A stretch of 64,000 bases of DNA from Leptospiraceae bacterium (GCA_024233865.1 JACKPA010000002.1:186001-250000); one strand, 5' to 3'. Shown: positions 16,287 through 25,871, counted from the stretch's first letter. Translations and numbers: made by a program. Notes: generated by a model not told the origin, from the letters alone.

Positions 16287-18458
16287 TTACCCTTTTTTTT
16301 CTATTATTAGCAGAGTTATATCATCTTCAATGTCCTGAGAATCAGTAAATTCTTTTACTGATGAAATTATTTTTTTAATAATTTCATCAGGGTGCAAATT
16401 GTGATTATCTGCAATCACATCCATCAGCATTTTTTCTCCAAACATTAATTCTTTATTCTCATTAGTACCATTTTTGCACGCTTCGGTTATACCGTCTGTA
16501 TATAAATACAATCGATCTCCCACCTCCATAAAAAACTTGTTGTCATTCCAACTTCCTCCAGGCAACGCACCTAAAAGCCTTCCTTTATAGGTAAGTTCTA
16601 TCAATTCGTTAGTTTTCTTTTTGTACAATATCGGATATGTGTGACCACCATTTGAGCACAGTACTTCTCCATTTTTTTTTAAAATCATGTAAAAAATAGT
16701 TAAAAAGTAGTTTTGAACTGTATTATAGAGTATATCATTTAACTGGAACAAAGCCTCAGAAGGAGAGGAAAATTTTGAAACGGTAATTTCTAATTGGTAT
16801 TTGAACATAGAGGCGACAAAAGCTGCTGAAATTCCATGTCCGGTTACATCCAGTATAAAAACACCTATATCTCCAGATGAAAAAGGAATAAAACCATACA
16901 GGTCACCTCCTACTTTATCCATAGGCTCGTAATAATCATGGAAACTGAACTGTTCATTTATGGGAATGGTTTGTGGCAAGAGGTTTTTATGAATTTTTCT
17001 TGCTTTATCAAGATCATTTTCAATTATCTCATTACGCTCTTTTAACTTATTAAAGATTTCTTCGGATTTTTCTTTCTCAATTCCAAGTTCGATAGTTTTT
17101 TGCTCAAGTTTATAAGTTCTTTCTTTTACCTTTTCTTCCAAGCTTTCATTAAATGTAAGAAGTTTTTGGTTTAGAATTATGGTATCATCCAAAAGTCTCA
17201 TGTTTTCTCTACCTTCATGAAAACTTATGTAGGCAAAAGAAACGATAAAAGAAATACAATAAGAAACTAAAAACATGGCAATATTCAATGATATACTGAA
17301 ATAAAATAGAATCCCACAAGCAAGAACATAGAGGATTAGGATAATAAAAGGCAACAGAGAACGGTTGATAACTCCTTTTGAAAAAAACATTAAAAATATG
17401 CCCAAGATGGACAAAATGAATTCAACGTATAAATTAATTTCATCCGGGACTCTGTTAAGAAAATGTTTTTGGAGCAAATTTGAAATAGCATTAGCATTCA
17501 AAAAAACACTAGGAAGGTTTCCGTAAGGAGTAATTTTTTCATCAAAAATAGACGTAGCAGTTACTCCAATTAGTACTATTTTATCTTGAAAATTGATTTG
17601 TTTCATTTTATTGTCTTGTGTATCATTTTTAAAATATAGATTTTTAAATTTATAAAACGGAACAATATTATCATTTTCAGTAAGTTTATTTTTTGGATAG
17701 TAATGGTAATTATAATAACAATTGCTTAAGGGTAATGTAACTATTTTTTTATTTGTTATAATGGTAAAGCTCTTATGATTGAATTTTATACTCTGTATGG
17801 GGATTACAGAATTCAGAGCAACTATGGGTAGAGAAGGGTAGTACCAGTTCTTATGTTTATACAGCAAAAGGTCTTCCGTATTTAACCGACTACCAAACTC
17901 ACTCTCACCAAGAGCATGAAAAAGAGGCGAAGTTTCTCCGATTTTATTGGCAGGTGGAATCATTTCTTGAAATTCAATAGCACAATCTTCATTTTCTACT
18001 TTACCAATAGCTTTCTTTTTTATATTATCAGGGACAATTTTTATTTCAGTAAGAGACTCTTTCATACCTTGAAAAAACAAGGTGTGAGAAACGTTTGCAA
18101 ATTCACCATTAAACTTAACCAAAGCAGAATCATCTGATGATGGTTCGGTAAACAAAATATCAAACAGTATTATTTTAGGCTTTTGTTGTGCTATAAATCT
18201 TAAAACAGGTAAATAAACCTTCCTTTCCCATGGCCATCTTCCAAAATCCGGATGTTGTGCAAACTTAGTCAAAGAATCATTATCAATAGAAATTATAATA
18301 ATTTGATCCGACATTTTAAGATCAGGGTTTGCATATTTGTAACGAAGTGAAACCAAACTTTTTTCTAATTCGTTTAGATTTCCGCTTATTTGTAAAATAC
18401 TAGCCATTAAAAATGGCAAGAGCCAAATAAATATTCCTATTATTTTAGGAGAAGTCAT
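16287..18458 (-). CDS. CHASE2 sensor - SpoIIE-type PP2C phosphatase
   Basis: A 723-residue membrane sensor. A first helix (about residues 5-25) is followed by a CHASE2 extracytoplasmic domain (about 30-340; note the D-Q-I-I-I-I-S-I-D-N-D-S-L strand, F-D-I-L-F-T-E, and I-V-L-I-G-V-T-A near 290). Three membrane helices (about 345-415), a coiled coil (about 420-500) and a SpoIIE/PP2C phosphatase (about 505-720) complete it. Phosphatase motifs include K-V-G-G-D-L-Y-G, D-V-T-G-H-G-I-S-A-A, Y-L-Y-T-D-G-I-T-E-A and D-D-I-T-L-L, which carry the metal-binding aspartates. The usual target is a phosphorylated STAS anti-anti-sigma factor; none is adjacent, and the nearest is at 29227. Only three bases separate it from ppk2 upstream. 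Confidence 0.9.
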   Translation of the reverse strand: MTSPKIIGIFIWLLPFLMASILQISGNLNELEKSLVSLRYKYANPDLKMSDQIIIISIDNDSLTKFAQHPDFGRWPWERKVYLPVLRFIAQQKPKIILFDILFTEPSSDDSALVKFNGEFANVSHTLFFQGMKESLTEIKIVPDNIKKKAIGKVENEDCAIEFQEMIPPANKIGETSPLFHALGESEFGSRLNTEDLLLYKHKNWYYPSLPIVALNSVIPIQSIKFNHKSFTIITNKKIVTLPLSNCYYNYHYYPKNKLTENDNIVPFYKFKNLYFKNDTQDNKMKQINFQDKIVLIGVTATSIFDEKITPYGNLPSVFLNANAISNLLQKHFLNRVPDEINLYVEFILSILGIFLMFFSKGVINRSLLPFIILILYVLACGILFYFSISLNIAMFLVSYCISFIVSFAYISFHEGRENMRLLDDTIILNQKLLTFNESLEEKVKERTYKLEQKTIELGIEKEKSEEIFNKLKERNEIIENDLDKARKIHKNLLPQTIPINEQFSFHDYYEPMDKVGGDLYGFIPFSSGDIGVFILDVTGHGISAAFVASMFKYQLEITVSKFSSPSEALFQLNDILYNTVQNYFLTIFYMILKKNGEVLCSNGGHTYPILYKKKTNELIELTYKGRLLGALPGGSWNDNKFFMEVGDRLYLYTDGITEACKNGTNENKELMFGEKMLMDVIADNHNLHPDEIIKKIISSVKEFTDSQDIEDDITLLIIEKKG

Positions 18459-18461
18459 GAA

Positions 18462-19415
18462 TTATCTGTGGATTGCTTTGCCATTTTTTATATACTCTGC
18501 TTTCATGATTTCCAGTTCTCTCGCTCCTGAAATGACAAATTTAGGATCAGGCACAAAATCCAAACTTTCATTCAACCTTTTGTACGGAACTGCGTTTAAA
18601 ATTACCTTCATACAGTTTAGTCTTGCCTTGAATTTATCATTGGAGCGAATGATAAACCAGGGAGCAGTGTTTGTATTGGTCAGCCTCAACATATCATACT
18701 TCACATCCGTAAAATCATCCCAGTGGTCTTGGGCTTGTAAATCTATTTCACTCAGTTTCCATTGGCGAAGCGGGTCTGCTTTTCTACGCTCAAATCTTCT
18801 TGCTTGCTCGTCTTTATGTACACTGAAATAAAGTTTTATAAGAAACGTTCCTTGTCGAATCAAGTCTTTTTCAAAGTCATTCACTCCCTCCATAAAGGTT
18901 TGGTATTCTTGTTCTGTACAAAAGCCAAATACTTTTTCCACCATCGCTCGGTTGTACCAACTTCTATCAAACAAAACAACTTCTCCACCTTTCGGGAAAT
19001 GGGATACGTATTTTTGGTAGTACCATTGGGTTTGTTGTGCTTCGGTTGGTTTACCTAACGCAACAATTCTATACCTTTTTTCATTCATATATCGGACAAC
19101 TCTCCGAATGGTTCCACCTTTTCCCGCTGCATCTCTTCCGTCAAAGAGGATTATCATACGTTGCTTTGTTTCTTCAAGATAGTCCTGCATTTTGATTAAT
19201 TCTGCTTGGTAAGGCTTTAAGGCTTGTTCTTGTTTTCTTTTTATAACTGCCCTATCTCTTTCTTTTTGTTTCTTATTTGCTTGTGAAAGCAAGTTATCAT
19301 AATCTTGTAACAAAGTAGCTGTGGATACCATTTTTCCTTTAAAAAAAATGGTATCCGGATTTATCTGTTCTTGATTTTCAGGATTTAATTCAGTATTTTG
19401 TAGCTGGTTTTCCAT
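18462..19415 (-). CDS. ppk2: Polyphosphate kinase 2 family protein
   Basis: A 317-residue single-domain PPK2 family protein. PPK2 enzymes move phosphate between polyphosphate and nucleoside di- or monophosphates. Walker A reads G-R-D-A-A-G-K-G-G (near 92-100), followed by R-R-V-V-R-Y-M-N. The lid and Walker B area shows F-D-R-S-W-Y-N-R-A-M-V-E-K-V (near 147-160), and R-F-E-R-R-K-A-D-P-L-R-Q-W-K-L-S is also typical. Whether it makes GTP/ATP or acts on monophosphates cannot be told safely from sequence. It lies between pflA (10-base gap) and the CHASE2-SpoIIE gene (3-base gap), so phosphate-energy metabolism is linked by operon to fermentation and to a sensor phosphatase. Confidence 0.9.
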   Translation of the reverse strand: MENQLQNTELNPENQEQINPDTIFFKGKMVSTATLLQDYDNLLSQANKKQKERDRAVIKRKQEQALKPYQAELIKMQDYLEETKQRMIILFDGRDAAGKGGTIRRVVRYMNEKRYRIVALGKPTEAQQTQWYYQKYVSHFPKGGEVVLFDRSWYNRAMVEKVFGFCTEQEYQTFMEGVNDFEKDLIRQGTFLIKLYFSVHKDEQARRFERRKADPLRQWKLSEIDLQAQDHWDDFTDVKYDMLRLTNTNTAPWFIIRSNDKFKARLNCMKVILNAVPYKRLNESLDFVPDPKFVISGARELEIMKAEYIKNGKAIHR

Positions 19416-19424
19416 AATAATTTC

Positions 19425-20150
19425 CTAGTGTAATTGTAATCCATGATTGATAAAAATTTGTTTTGCTTTGTGAACATCTTCCGGTTTTGGGAGTTGAGTG
19501 TTTTTTAGCCTATATTTATAACCTAATTCCTCCCATTTGTATTCTCCCAATTTATGGAAAGGAAGCACTTCTACTTTTTCCACATTTTGCATTCCTGTAA
19601 TAAAAGAAGCCACACCTTTGATATTTTTAGGGTCATCGGTTAAACCTGGTACAAGTACAAACCGAACCCAGGTTCGCTTATTTATTTCCTGCAAGTAGCG
19701 AGCAAATTTTATGGTTGGCTCTATCGGCCTGTAGGCAACGCGCATATAAACATCCGGAAGAAAAGATTTGATATCCAAAAGTACCATATCGACATTTTCT
19801 AAGATCGGTCTGGCGATGTTCAAATTGCAAAACCCGGATGTATCCACAGCAGTGTGTATACTTAATTCTTTTAACCTCCGCAAAATCTCTCCCGTAAATT
19901 CGTGCTGAAAGAATGGCTCACCACCGGTAATAGTTACACCTCCATTGGAAAAACGCATATAAGTACGATACTTTTTGGCTTCTTCAATGACCTGATCAAC
20001 AGAATACTCATGTCCATGTTTTAGGTGCCAAGAATCCGGATTGTGGCAATAAAGACAGCGAAGGTGACACCCTTGGACAAAGATAACAAATCGTATTCCT
20101 GGACCATCTACGGTTCCGGCGCTTTCAAAAGAATGTATTAACCCTTTCAT
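19425..20150 (-). CDS. pflA: Pyruvate formate-lyase activating enzyme (radical SAM)
   Basis: A 241-residue radical SAM enzyme that installs the glycyl radical on pyruvate formate-lyase. The cluster motif C-x3-C-x2-C is seen as C-H-L-R-C-L-Y-C-H-N-P (near 29-39), with the preceding G-P-G-I-R-F-V-I-F-V-Q-G. G-G-V-T-I-T-G-G-E-P-F-F-Q (near 70) is the family SAM-binding stretch, and D-T-S-G-F and L-D-I-K-S are also typical. The start overlaps the pflB stop by four bases, so the two are coupled. Length is normal. There is no extra ferredoxin domain, as in E. coli PflA. Confidence 0.94.
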   Translation of the reverse strand: MKGLIHSFESAGTVDGPGIRFVIFVQGCHLRCLYCHNPDSWHLKHGHEYSVDQVIEEAKKYRTYMRFSNGGVTITGGEPFFQHEFTGEILRRLKELSIHTAVDTSGFCNLNIARPILENVDMVLLDIKSFLPDVYMRVAYRPIEPTIKFARYLQEINKRTWVRFVLVPGLTDDPKNIKGVASFITGMQNVEKVEVLPFHKLGEYKWEELGYKYRLKNTQLPKPEDVHKAKQIFINHGLQLH

Positions 20151-22387
20151 ATACTTTGTATAAACGTCCTATTTATTACGTCCATCTGCTGTTCTCTTGT
20201 TAGCTTGATAAAGTTCACAGCATAGCCGGATACTCGGATGGTTAACTGAGGGTATTTTTCCGGATGCTCCATTGCCTCTTTTAGAGTTTCAATGTCCAAA
20301 ACGTTTACATTGATGTGGTGTCCTTCTTCAAAAAAGAATCCATCGAGAAGAGAAGTTAGGTTATGGATTTTATCTTCTTCGGTTTTCCCGAGTGCTCTCG
20401 GAACTATGGAAAATGTATAAGATATTCCGTCTTGAGCGTGCTCATAAGGAAGTTTGGCAATAGAACCTAAAACGGCTAACGCTCCGTTTGTATCTCGTCC
20501 GTGCATAGGGTTTGCACCCGGAGCAAATGGTTCTCCTTTTTTCCTACCATCGGGAGTATTACCTGTTTTTTTCCCATAAACAACGTTAGATGTAATGGTT
20601 AAGATGGATTGAGTCGGAACAGAAGAACGATAGGTAGCATTGCGTCGAAGTTTATTCATAAACTTCTTTACTACCATTATAGCCAAGTCATCCACACGAT
20701 CATCATTGTTACCGAATTTTGGAAAATCTCCTTCAATGGCGAAGTCAACGGCTATTCCCGATTCGTTCCGAATGGCTTTTACTTTCGCGTATTTAATGGC
20801 AGAAAGACTGTCTGCTACAACTGATAGACCGGCAATTCCACAAGCCATAGTTCTATAAACGTCTTTGTCGTGTAGTGCCATTTGAAGGTGTTCATAAGAA
20901 TATTTGTCATGCATAAAATGGATAATGTTGAGGGTGTTGATGTACAGGTGGGAAAGCCAATCCATAAACAAATCAAAATGCTCTATAACTTCTTCATAGT
21001 CCAAATATTCCGATAGGATAGGAGCAAACTCAGGACCAATCTGTTCACCGGTTATTTCATCTTTTCCACCGTTGATAGAGTAAAGTAGGGCTTTGGCTAG
21101 ATTAGCACGAGCTCCAAAAAATTGCATTTGTTTTCCAATTTTCATGGCGGATACACAACAGGCAATTCCATAATCATCCCCGTAATCAGGTCGCATTAAA
21201 TCATCATTTTCGTATTGTATGGAACTTGTGCTAATAGACACTTTAGCACAAAAATCTTTAAAACTACGTGGCAAGCGAACCGACCAAAGAACGGTCATAT
21301 TTGGTTCGGGAGCAGGACCTAAATTAGATAGAGTATGCATGAACCGAAAACTGTTTTTTGTCACCAATGGTCTTCCGTCTTGTCCAACCCCACCAATTGC
21401 CTCTGTCACCCATGTAGGATCTCCAGAAAAAAGTTCGTTGTATTCGGGAGGTCTTAAAAAGCGTATCATACGAAGTTTCATGACAAAATGATCAATAAGT
21501 TCTTGGGCTTCTTCTTCTTTTAATTTTCCCAAATTAAAATCTCTTTGTATATATATATCCAAAAACGTTGACACTCTTCCAAGAGACATGGCAGCTCCGT
21601 CTTGTTCCTTTGTTGCCGCTAGATAGGCAAAATAGGTCCATTGAACAGCTTCCTTGGCATTTCCTGCAGGTTTTCCTATGTCAAAGCCATATCTTTTTGC
21701 CATTTCTTTTAGAGCTTCTAATACTCGGATTTGTTCTGACAATTCTTCTCTCATCCGTATAACGGGAGAAGTCATATCTAGAAGTCGGGCTAAAGATTTT
21801 TGCTCTTCTTTTTTATTTTCTACCAAACGGTTGATGCCATATAAAGCAACCCTACGATAGTCACCTATGATCCGCCCTCTTCCGTAAGAATCAGGCAATC
21901 CGGTAATAATCCCCGAGCTTCTCACATTTCTCATTTCAGCAGTGTAGGCATCAAACACACCTTCGTTATGAGTTTTTCTATAAGAGAAAATTTTCTCAGT
22001 TTCGGGGTCTATGGAAAAGTTGTAAGATTCAAGAGCCTTTTTAACAAGGCGGAAGCCTCCGTAAGGCATAATTCCTCTTTTGAGAGGTTTGTCTGTCTGT
22101 AAGCCAACAATTTTTTCCAAATCTTTATTAATATAACCGGGTGGGTGCGAGTTTACTTCAGAAATAATTTTTGTTTCTGCATCCAAAACACCTTTTTCTC
22201 GCTCTTTTGCCATCAATTCCAAAACACTTAACCATAATTTTTTGGTACAATCCGTTGGAGCAGTTAAAAATGAATCATCACCCTGGTAGGGTGTATAATT
22301 TTTTTGGATAAAATCACGAACATTGATTTCCGTATTCCATTTCCCTGTTTCAAATCCGTTCCATTCCGGTAAAACGACTCTCTCCAT
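20147..22387 (-). CDS. pflB: Pyruvate formate-lyase
   Basis: A glycyl radical enzyme of 746 residues that splits pyruvate and CoA into acetyl-CoA and formate without oxygen. The catalytic cysteine pair is seen in G-I-A-C-C-V-S-A-M (near residue 407), and the radical site near the C-terminus is T-I-R-V-S-G-Y-A-V-N-F (Gly near 720). The N-terminus M-E-R-V-V-L-P-E-W-N-G-F matches the family. The frame is open 18 codons further upstream, but the ATG at 22387 has a GGGAG Shine-Dalgarno sequence at a good distance and is chosen. It is the first gene of a five-gene minus-strand run, so it probably carries the main promoter. Confidence 0.95.
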   Translation of the reverse strand: MERVVLPEWNGFETGKWNTEINVRDFIQKNYTPYQGDDSFLTAPTDCTKKLWLSVLELMAKEREKGVLDAETKIISEVNSHPPGYINKDLEKIVGLQTDKPLKRGIMPYGGFRLVKKALESYNFSIDPETEKIFSYRKTHNEGVFDAYTAEMRNVRSSGIITGLPDSYGRGRIIGDYRRVALYGINRLVENKKEEQKSLARLLDMTSPVIRMREELSEQIRVLEALKEMAKRYGFDIGKPAGNAKEAVQWTYFAYLAATKEQDGAAMSLGRVSTFLDIYIQRDFNLGKLKEEEAQELIDHFVMKLRMIRFLRPPEYNELFSGDPTWVTEAIGGVGQDGRPLVTKNSFRFMHTLSNLGPAPEPNMTVLWSVRLPRSFKDFCAKVSISTSSIQYENDDLMRPDYGDDYGIACCVSAMKIGKQMQFFGARANLAKALLYSINGGKDEITGEQIGPEFAPILSEYLDYEEVIEHFDLFMDWLSHLYINTLNIIHFMHDKYSYEHLQMALHDKDVYRTMACGIAGLSVVADSLSAIKYAKVKAIRNESGIAVDFAIEGDFPKFGNNDDRVDDLAIMVVKKFMNKLRRNATYRSSVPTQSILTITSNVVYGKKTGNTPDGRKKGEPFAPGANPMHGRDTNGALAVLGSIAKLPYEHAQDGISYTFSIVPRALGKTEEDKIHNLTSLLDGFFFEEGHHINVNVLDIETLKEAMEHPEKYPQLTIRVSGYAVNFIKLTREQQMDVINRTFIQSI

Positions 22388-22499
22388 AAAAAAACTCCCT
22401 TTTTTATACAAAAATGGTATATTATGGCTTATATCATGCAAGCATTTTTAAAAATAAATTGTATCTACCCGCTATTCGTAGAAAAAATTTACGAAAAGC

Positions 22500-22891
22500 T
22501 TTTCTAATTAAATTTAAATATTTTCTTTCTAAGCAAAGTTCTTTCAATAAAAGTCCAGTTTTATCAAATAGGACGACAAAGCCATCAAATGGTGTTAAAC
22601 TGGTGGTAATGGTAAAACAAATTATTGAAGAAATCAACAATGCCTTAGAAAGCTTAAAAGAAAAAGATTTTTCAAGTCGTTAGCAACAAACAATCGTTAC
22701 CTCTAGTTGCATGGACAATCAAAGATAAAGCCGGTTTTACATCTTTTGAGTTGTCTGATAAATTACGTGAATTTGGTTGGATTGTGCCTGCCTATTCTAT
22801 GCCCAAAAATGCAGAGGATATATCTGTTATGAGAATTGTTCTCAGAGAACATTTTAGCATGGATTCACTCACGCTATTTTTTTCTTTTTAA
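22500..22891 (+). pseudogene. Glutamate decarboxylase remnant (C-terminal part, frameshifted)
   Basis: A decayed copy of pyridoxal-phosphate glutamate decarboxylase. From about 22667 to 22891 one frame reads F-Q-V-V-S-N-K-Q-S-L-P-L-V-A-W, then F-E-L-S-D-K-L-R-E-F-G-W-I-V-P-A-Y-S-M-P and V-M-R-I-V-L-R-E-H-F-S, the characteristic C-terminal block of the family. A frame one base off supplies the preceding V-M...A-L-E-S-L-K-E-K-D-F; the two join at a T run near 22668-22672 that seems to have gained one T. Further upstream F-L-S-K-Q-S-S may be the family's F-S-K-G-S-S, in a worse state. The N-terminal two thirds and the extreme C-terminus are missing, and the end runs into the neighbouring gene. 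The boundary at 22500 is approximate. Confidence 0.75.
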
Positions 22892-24463
22892 TGTATACAA
22901 CTCGTATTCTAAAAAATTTTCTTTACCAACTACTTCAAAATACTTCGGTTCAATTTTATAACGATTTTTAAACTTTGGATATTTTTCTTTTGGTATATCT
23001 GCTGATACGTAATGATCTTTAGGAGTATCTACCACGATAAAGATTTCTTCACCTTTTTCATAAATTTGCTTTTCAATGTTCTCAAAGTCTGAAAGAGTGT
23101 ACGGTATCAGGTGTTTTTGTTTTAAAAAAGAATATCCAATCAAATACGATGTGTTATAACTTGTGTGAAGAATATATCCACTGTTACCAACTTTCGCAAA
23201 TTTGGATTGCAATCCATGGTAAAACACTGAAGCTCCATGAAGGTGGGTAATCCCTCTTTTGATAAATTGTATGGAGCGAATCATAAATAATACCATTACA
23301 AACAGCAATAAAACGCTTTTCCAGTTTTTAGAAAAATGAATTGAATGCGATGTGATATAGGTTATAACTATAAGCAAAATGATGTAGCCTGGTTCCAAAT
23401 ACCTTAAACCAAAGTAGCCAACACCACCGTAGACTGTTATGGAAAAAGAAGCTATCATAATGTAAGAAAAACCAATTGCAAACAATACTTTTATATACCT
23501 TGGAATTTCACGATAAATCTTAGGAACAAAAATAAAAGCAGATAGCGCTAAACCGGGAAAAGCTTTGAAAATACCAATCATAATTTTATTCCCGTATAAG
23601 TACCCTATTCCAATCGTTATATGCTCTTGAACACTCATGGAATGTTTGGAATTATCAAGTATGGACAGCAAGCGGTAACCTAATGGATTACCCATCTGAA
23701 GTTTATGAAAAATCCCATAAAAAATAATTGGCATTGATAATCCGATGGCAAGAAAAGCTATAGAACGAATTTTTAGAAAAATAAAGCCAAAAAAAATGAG
23801 ATTTACGGCATAAAAAATCCAGCCTAATAAAACAATTTCACCGCGTAGAAGAAACGATAAACCAAACAAAAAACTTTGAAAGAGCAACAAACGAAATATT
23901 GTACCGTCCAATGGTTTTTGCTCAGCTGCCAAGTAAATCTTTATAGATATGTATAAGCCTCCAAGAACCAAAAAATGGAATAAACTCATCTCTGAAAAAT
24001 CTATAATCGTTAGTATGGGAAAAGAAAGAATAAAAGTTAAGATTGTAGATATTGCTATAATAGGCTCTTTGACATCTAATAACGACAGAATTCTGTCAAA
24101 TACTATCATACAAAAAAAGCAAAAAAGTATGGAAATATACATCACAAAGAAATCATTAAATAAAACCGAAATAAGAGTCCCTAAATAAGAAAAGAATGGC
24201 GAATACTGGAATATACAAGTGCTATTCTTGAGTCTAGTCCAAGGATATTCGAAAGGAAAAAATTGATAGGTTTTATCAATATCTTTTGCCGGATAATAAC
24301 ATTCGGTTGACAATAAACCGTTATGCTTGTATTGAATAGCTTGGTAAAATTTAATTTGACCGTCACTTGTTATAAAAACATCGCCCTTATCCAATTCCAA
24401 ACGCAATAAACATAACGCAATTATTGCCAAAACGTATACAATTAATCTAAACTTTAACTTCAT
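22874..24463 (-). CDS. Polytopic membrane protein, probable GT-C type glycosyltransferase
   Basis: A 529-residue membrane protein with about ten helices and a soluble C-terminal tail of about 120 residues. After the first helix an extracytoplasmic loop carries D-K-G-D-V-F-I-T-S-D-G-Q-I-K-F-Y (near 25-40), an acidic loop in the place where GT-C glycosyltransferases keep their catalytic aspartate. F-E-Y-P-W-T and I-F-Q-Y-S-P-F-F follow. This order resembles a Leptospira family annotated as putative glycosyltransferase (LA_3751/LA_3752 type), recalled rather than searched. Substrate and product are unknown. The start overlaps the end of the CBS gene by four bases, so the two are cotranscribed. 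Confidence 0.65.
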   Translation of the reverse strand: MKLKFRLIVYVLAIIALCLLRLELDKGDVFITSDGQIKFYQAIQYKHNGLLSTECYYPAKDIDKTYQFFPFEYPWTRLKNSTCIFQYSPFFSYLGTLISVLFNDFFVMYISILFCFFCMIVFDRILSLLDVKEPIIAISTILTFILSFPILTIIDFSEMSLFHFLVLGGLYISIKIYLAAEQKPLDGTIFRLLLFQSFLFGLSFLLRGEIVLLGWIFYAVNLIFFGFIFLKIRSIAFLAIGLSMPIIFYGIFHKLQMGNPLGYRLLSILDNSKHSMSVQEHITIGIGYLYGNKIMIGIFKAFPGLALSAFIFVPKIYREIPRYIKVLFAIGFSYIMIASFSITVYGGVGYFGLRYLEPGYIILLIVITYITSHSIHFSKNWKSVLLLFVMVLFMIRSIQFIKRGITHLHGASVFYHGLQSKFAKVGNSGYILHTSYNTSYLIGYSFLKQKHLIPYTLSDFENIEKQIYEKGEEIFIVVDTPKDHYVSADIPKEKYPKFKNRYKIEPKYFEVVGKENFLEYELYTLKRKK

Positions 24464-24891
24464 CTACTCGTAATATAATCTTCTAACAAACTAATTTTAC
24501 TTTTGTGCTCGGTTAGCAATTGGTTTACAACATCTCCAATAGTGATAATACCAATCAGCTTTTCATTTTCCAATACCGGTAAGTGCCGTATTTTTTTATT
24601 AGTCATAACAGCCATACAATCTTCCATAGTTTTGTCCGACTGAGTATAAAAAACTGTTTTTGTCATCATTTCTCCAACACTTGTGTCTTTAGACGATTTT
24701 CCTTTTAGTATTATTTTTCGAGCGTAGTCCCTTTCGGAAAACACCCCAACTAATTTCTCGTTTTCAACCACTAATAATGCTCCAACATCTTTTTCAGCCA
24801 TTACTTCTAAAGCTTTATAAACAGATGAGTCCGGTGTAATTGAAAAGATTTTACTTCCTTTAATTTGCAATAATTGTCCGACAGTCTTCAT
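24460..24891 (-). CDS. CBS-domain pair protein
   Basis: A 143-residue protein made of two CBS domains, which as pairs bind adenosine-type nucleotides and act as energy sensors. The first domain covers about residues 8-65 (S-V-Y-K-A-L-E-V-M-A-E-K-D-V-G-A-L-L-V and F-S-E-R-D-Y-A-R-K), the second about 75-132 (M-E-D-C-M-A-V-M-T-N-K-K-I-R-H-L-P-V and I-G-I-I-T-I-G-D-V-V). There is no attached effector domain. AAGGAG stands seven bases before the ATG, so the start is firm. It is the first gene of a two-gene unit with the membrane glycosyltransferase-like protein; the functional link is unknown. Confidence 0.9.
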   Translation of the reverse strand: MKTVGQLLQIKGSKIFSITPDSSVYKALEVMAEKDVGALLVVENEKLVGVFSERDYARKIILKGKSSKDTSVGEMMTKTVFYTQSDKTMEDCMAVMTNKKIRHLPVLENEKLIGIITIGDVVNQLLTEHKSKISLLEDYITSR

Positions 24892-25049
24892 AATAAAACT
24901 CCTTCTACATTTGAGAATCTTCTATGAATTATCCTTTCAACCTTATAATTAGTAAAGAAATATTTTTAAATCCTTACAACCTAAATGAGTATTTTTTCCT
25001 GAAAAATAGCTTTGTATTAATTCAACCTTTTTTAAATTCGTTTAATACA

Positions 25050-25871
25050 ATGAATAGAAAATTTATGAGAAAAAAAATATTTTTTTGGATGAGTTGTTTG
25101 GTTTATTTATTGTGGCTTTTTTCGGTTTTCCCGCAAACCATGGAAAACACTTTGCAATCTGCCATTAAAAATAAAGACCCTGAATTTTTTGAAAAAGCAG
25201 AACCCAATCAGCTAAAGACTGAAAATCAAAAAGATTTGGAAACCGTAGTGTCTCATTTTGGATTAGAAAGCATACCTTCTCTATTAGGTGGATTTAAAAA
25301 TAAAAATTTACAAGTTCGAAAAACAATTTATAAAACTTTATTATTTAAGGAATTGTATAAAAAAGAACAATTATTAAGCGATATTATAGAAAGAAATGAA
25401 TATTTAAAGCCTTATTTATTTTTATTAAGGCAATTATTAGATAATGTTTCAGAAACAGATGTGGACTCCAAACATTTAATTGAGCAACTAAAAGAAAGGT
25501 ATACCATTTCACTTAGGGAAGCAATTGTCACTGATGATTATTTAGCTGTATCTCAAATGAAACCGGAGTTTTTGGAAACCTCTTTCAATCCCGAAACAGA
25601 ATTGATCGTAAAAAAAATGGGAAAACCGGCATTAATTACTTTAATTCAAGCCATCAAGCAAAGCAATACGGACTCCAAAAACAAATATTTCATTTTAAAA
25701 ATCTTAAAATTTGAATCTGATAAAGGACCTGCACAAATTATACATCTTGCATCTGAAAGGCTGGAAATTGCAGAATCATTATTTTTGACAGCAGATAAAG
25801 AGAGAAATTCTGAAGTGAAAAATGCTATTATTGAAATTGCTGAAATGTATTATCTGACAGTTTCGGAATAG
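25050..25871 (+). CDS. Exported protein of unknown function, all-helical
   Basis: A protein of about 273 residues with a signal peptide (M-N-R-K-F-M-R-K-K followed by a hydrophobic core that ends near V-F-P-Q). The mature part is helical, with HEAT-like phrasing (S-I-P-S-L-L-G-G-F-K-N-K-N-L-Q-V-R-K-T near 75 and K-P-A-L-I-T-L-I-Q-A-I-K near 200). Residues A-I-K-N-K-D-P-E-F-F-E-K-A open the mature protein. The frame extends upstream to 24924, but that stretch makes no sensible leader. The ATG at 25050 or the one at 25065 gives the signal peptide. It is followed by a tRNA gene on the other strand. No family is recognised. Confidence 0.65.
   Translation: MNRKFMRKKIFFWMSCLVYLLWLFSVFPQTMENTLQSAIKNKDPEFFEKAEPNQLKTENQKDLETVVSHFGLESIPSLLGGFKNKNLQVRKTIYKTLLFKELYKKEQLLSDIIERNEYLKPYLFLLRQLLDNVSETDVDSKHLIEQLKERYTISLREAIVTDDYLAVSQMKPEFLETSFNPETELIVKKMGKPALITLIQAIKQSNTDSKNKYFILKILKFESDKGPAQIIHLASERLEIAESLFLTADKERNSEVKNAIIEIAEMYYLTVSE

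Noticed and set aside
22414..22683. An 89-codon plus-strand ORF
   Set aside because: Its second half matches the glutamate decarboxylase remnant and its first half has no support, so it is treated as part of a pseudogene rather than a gene.
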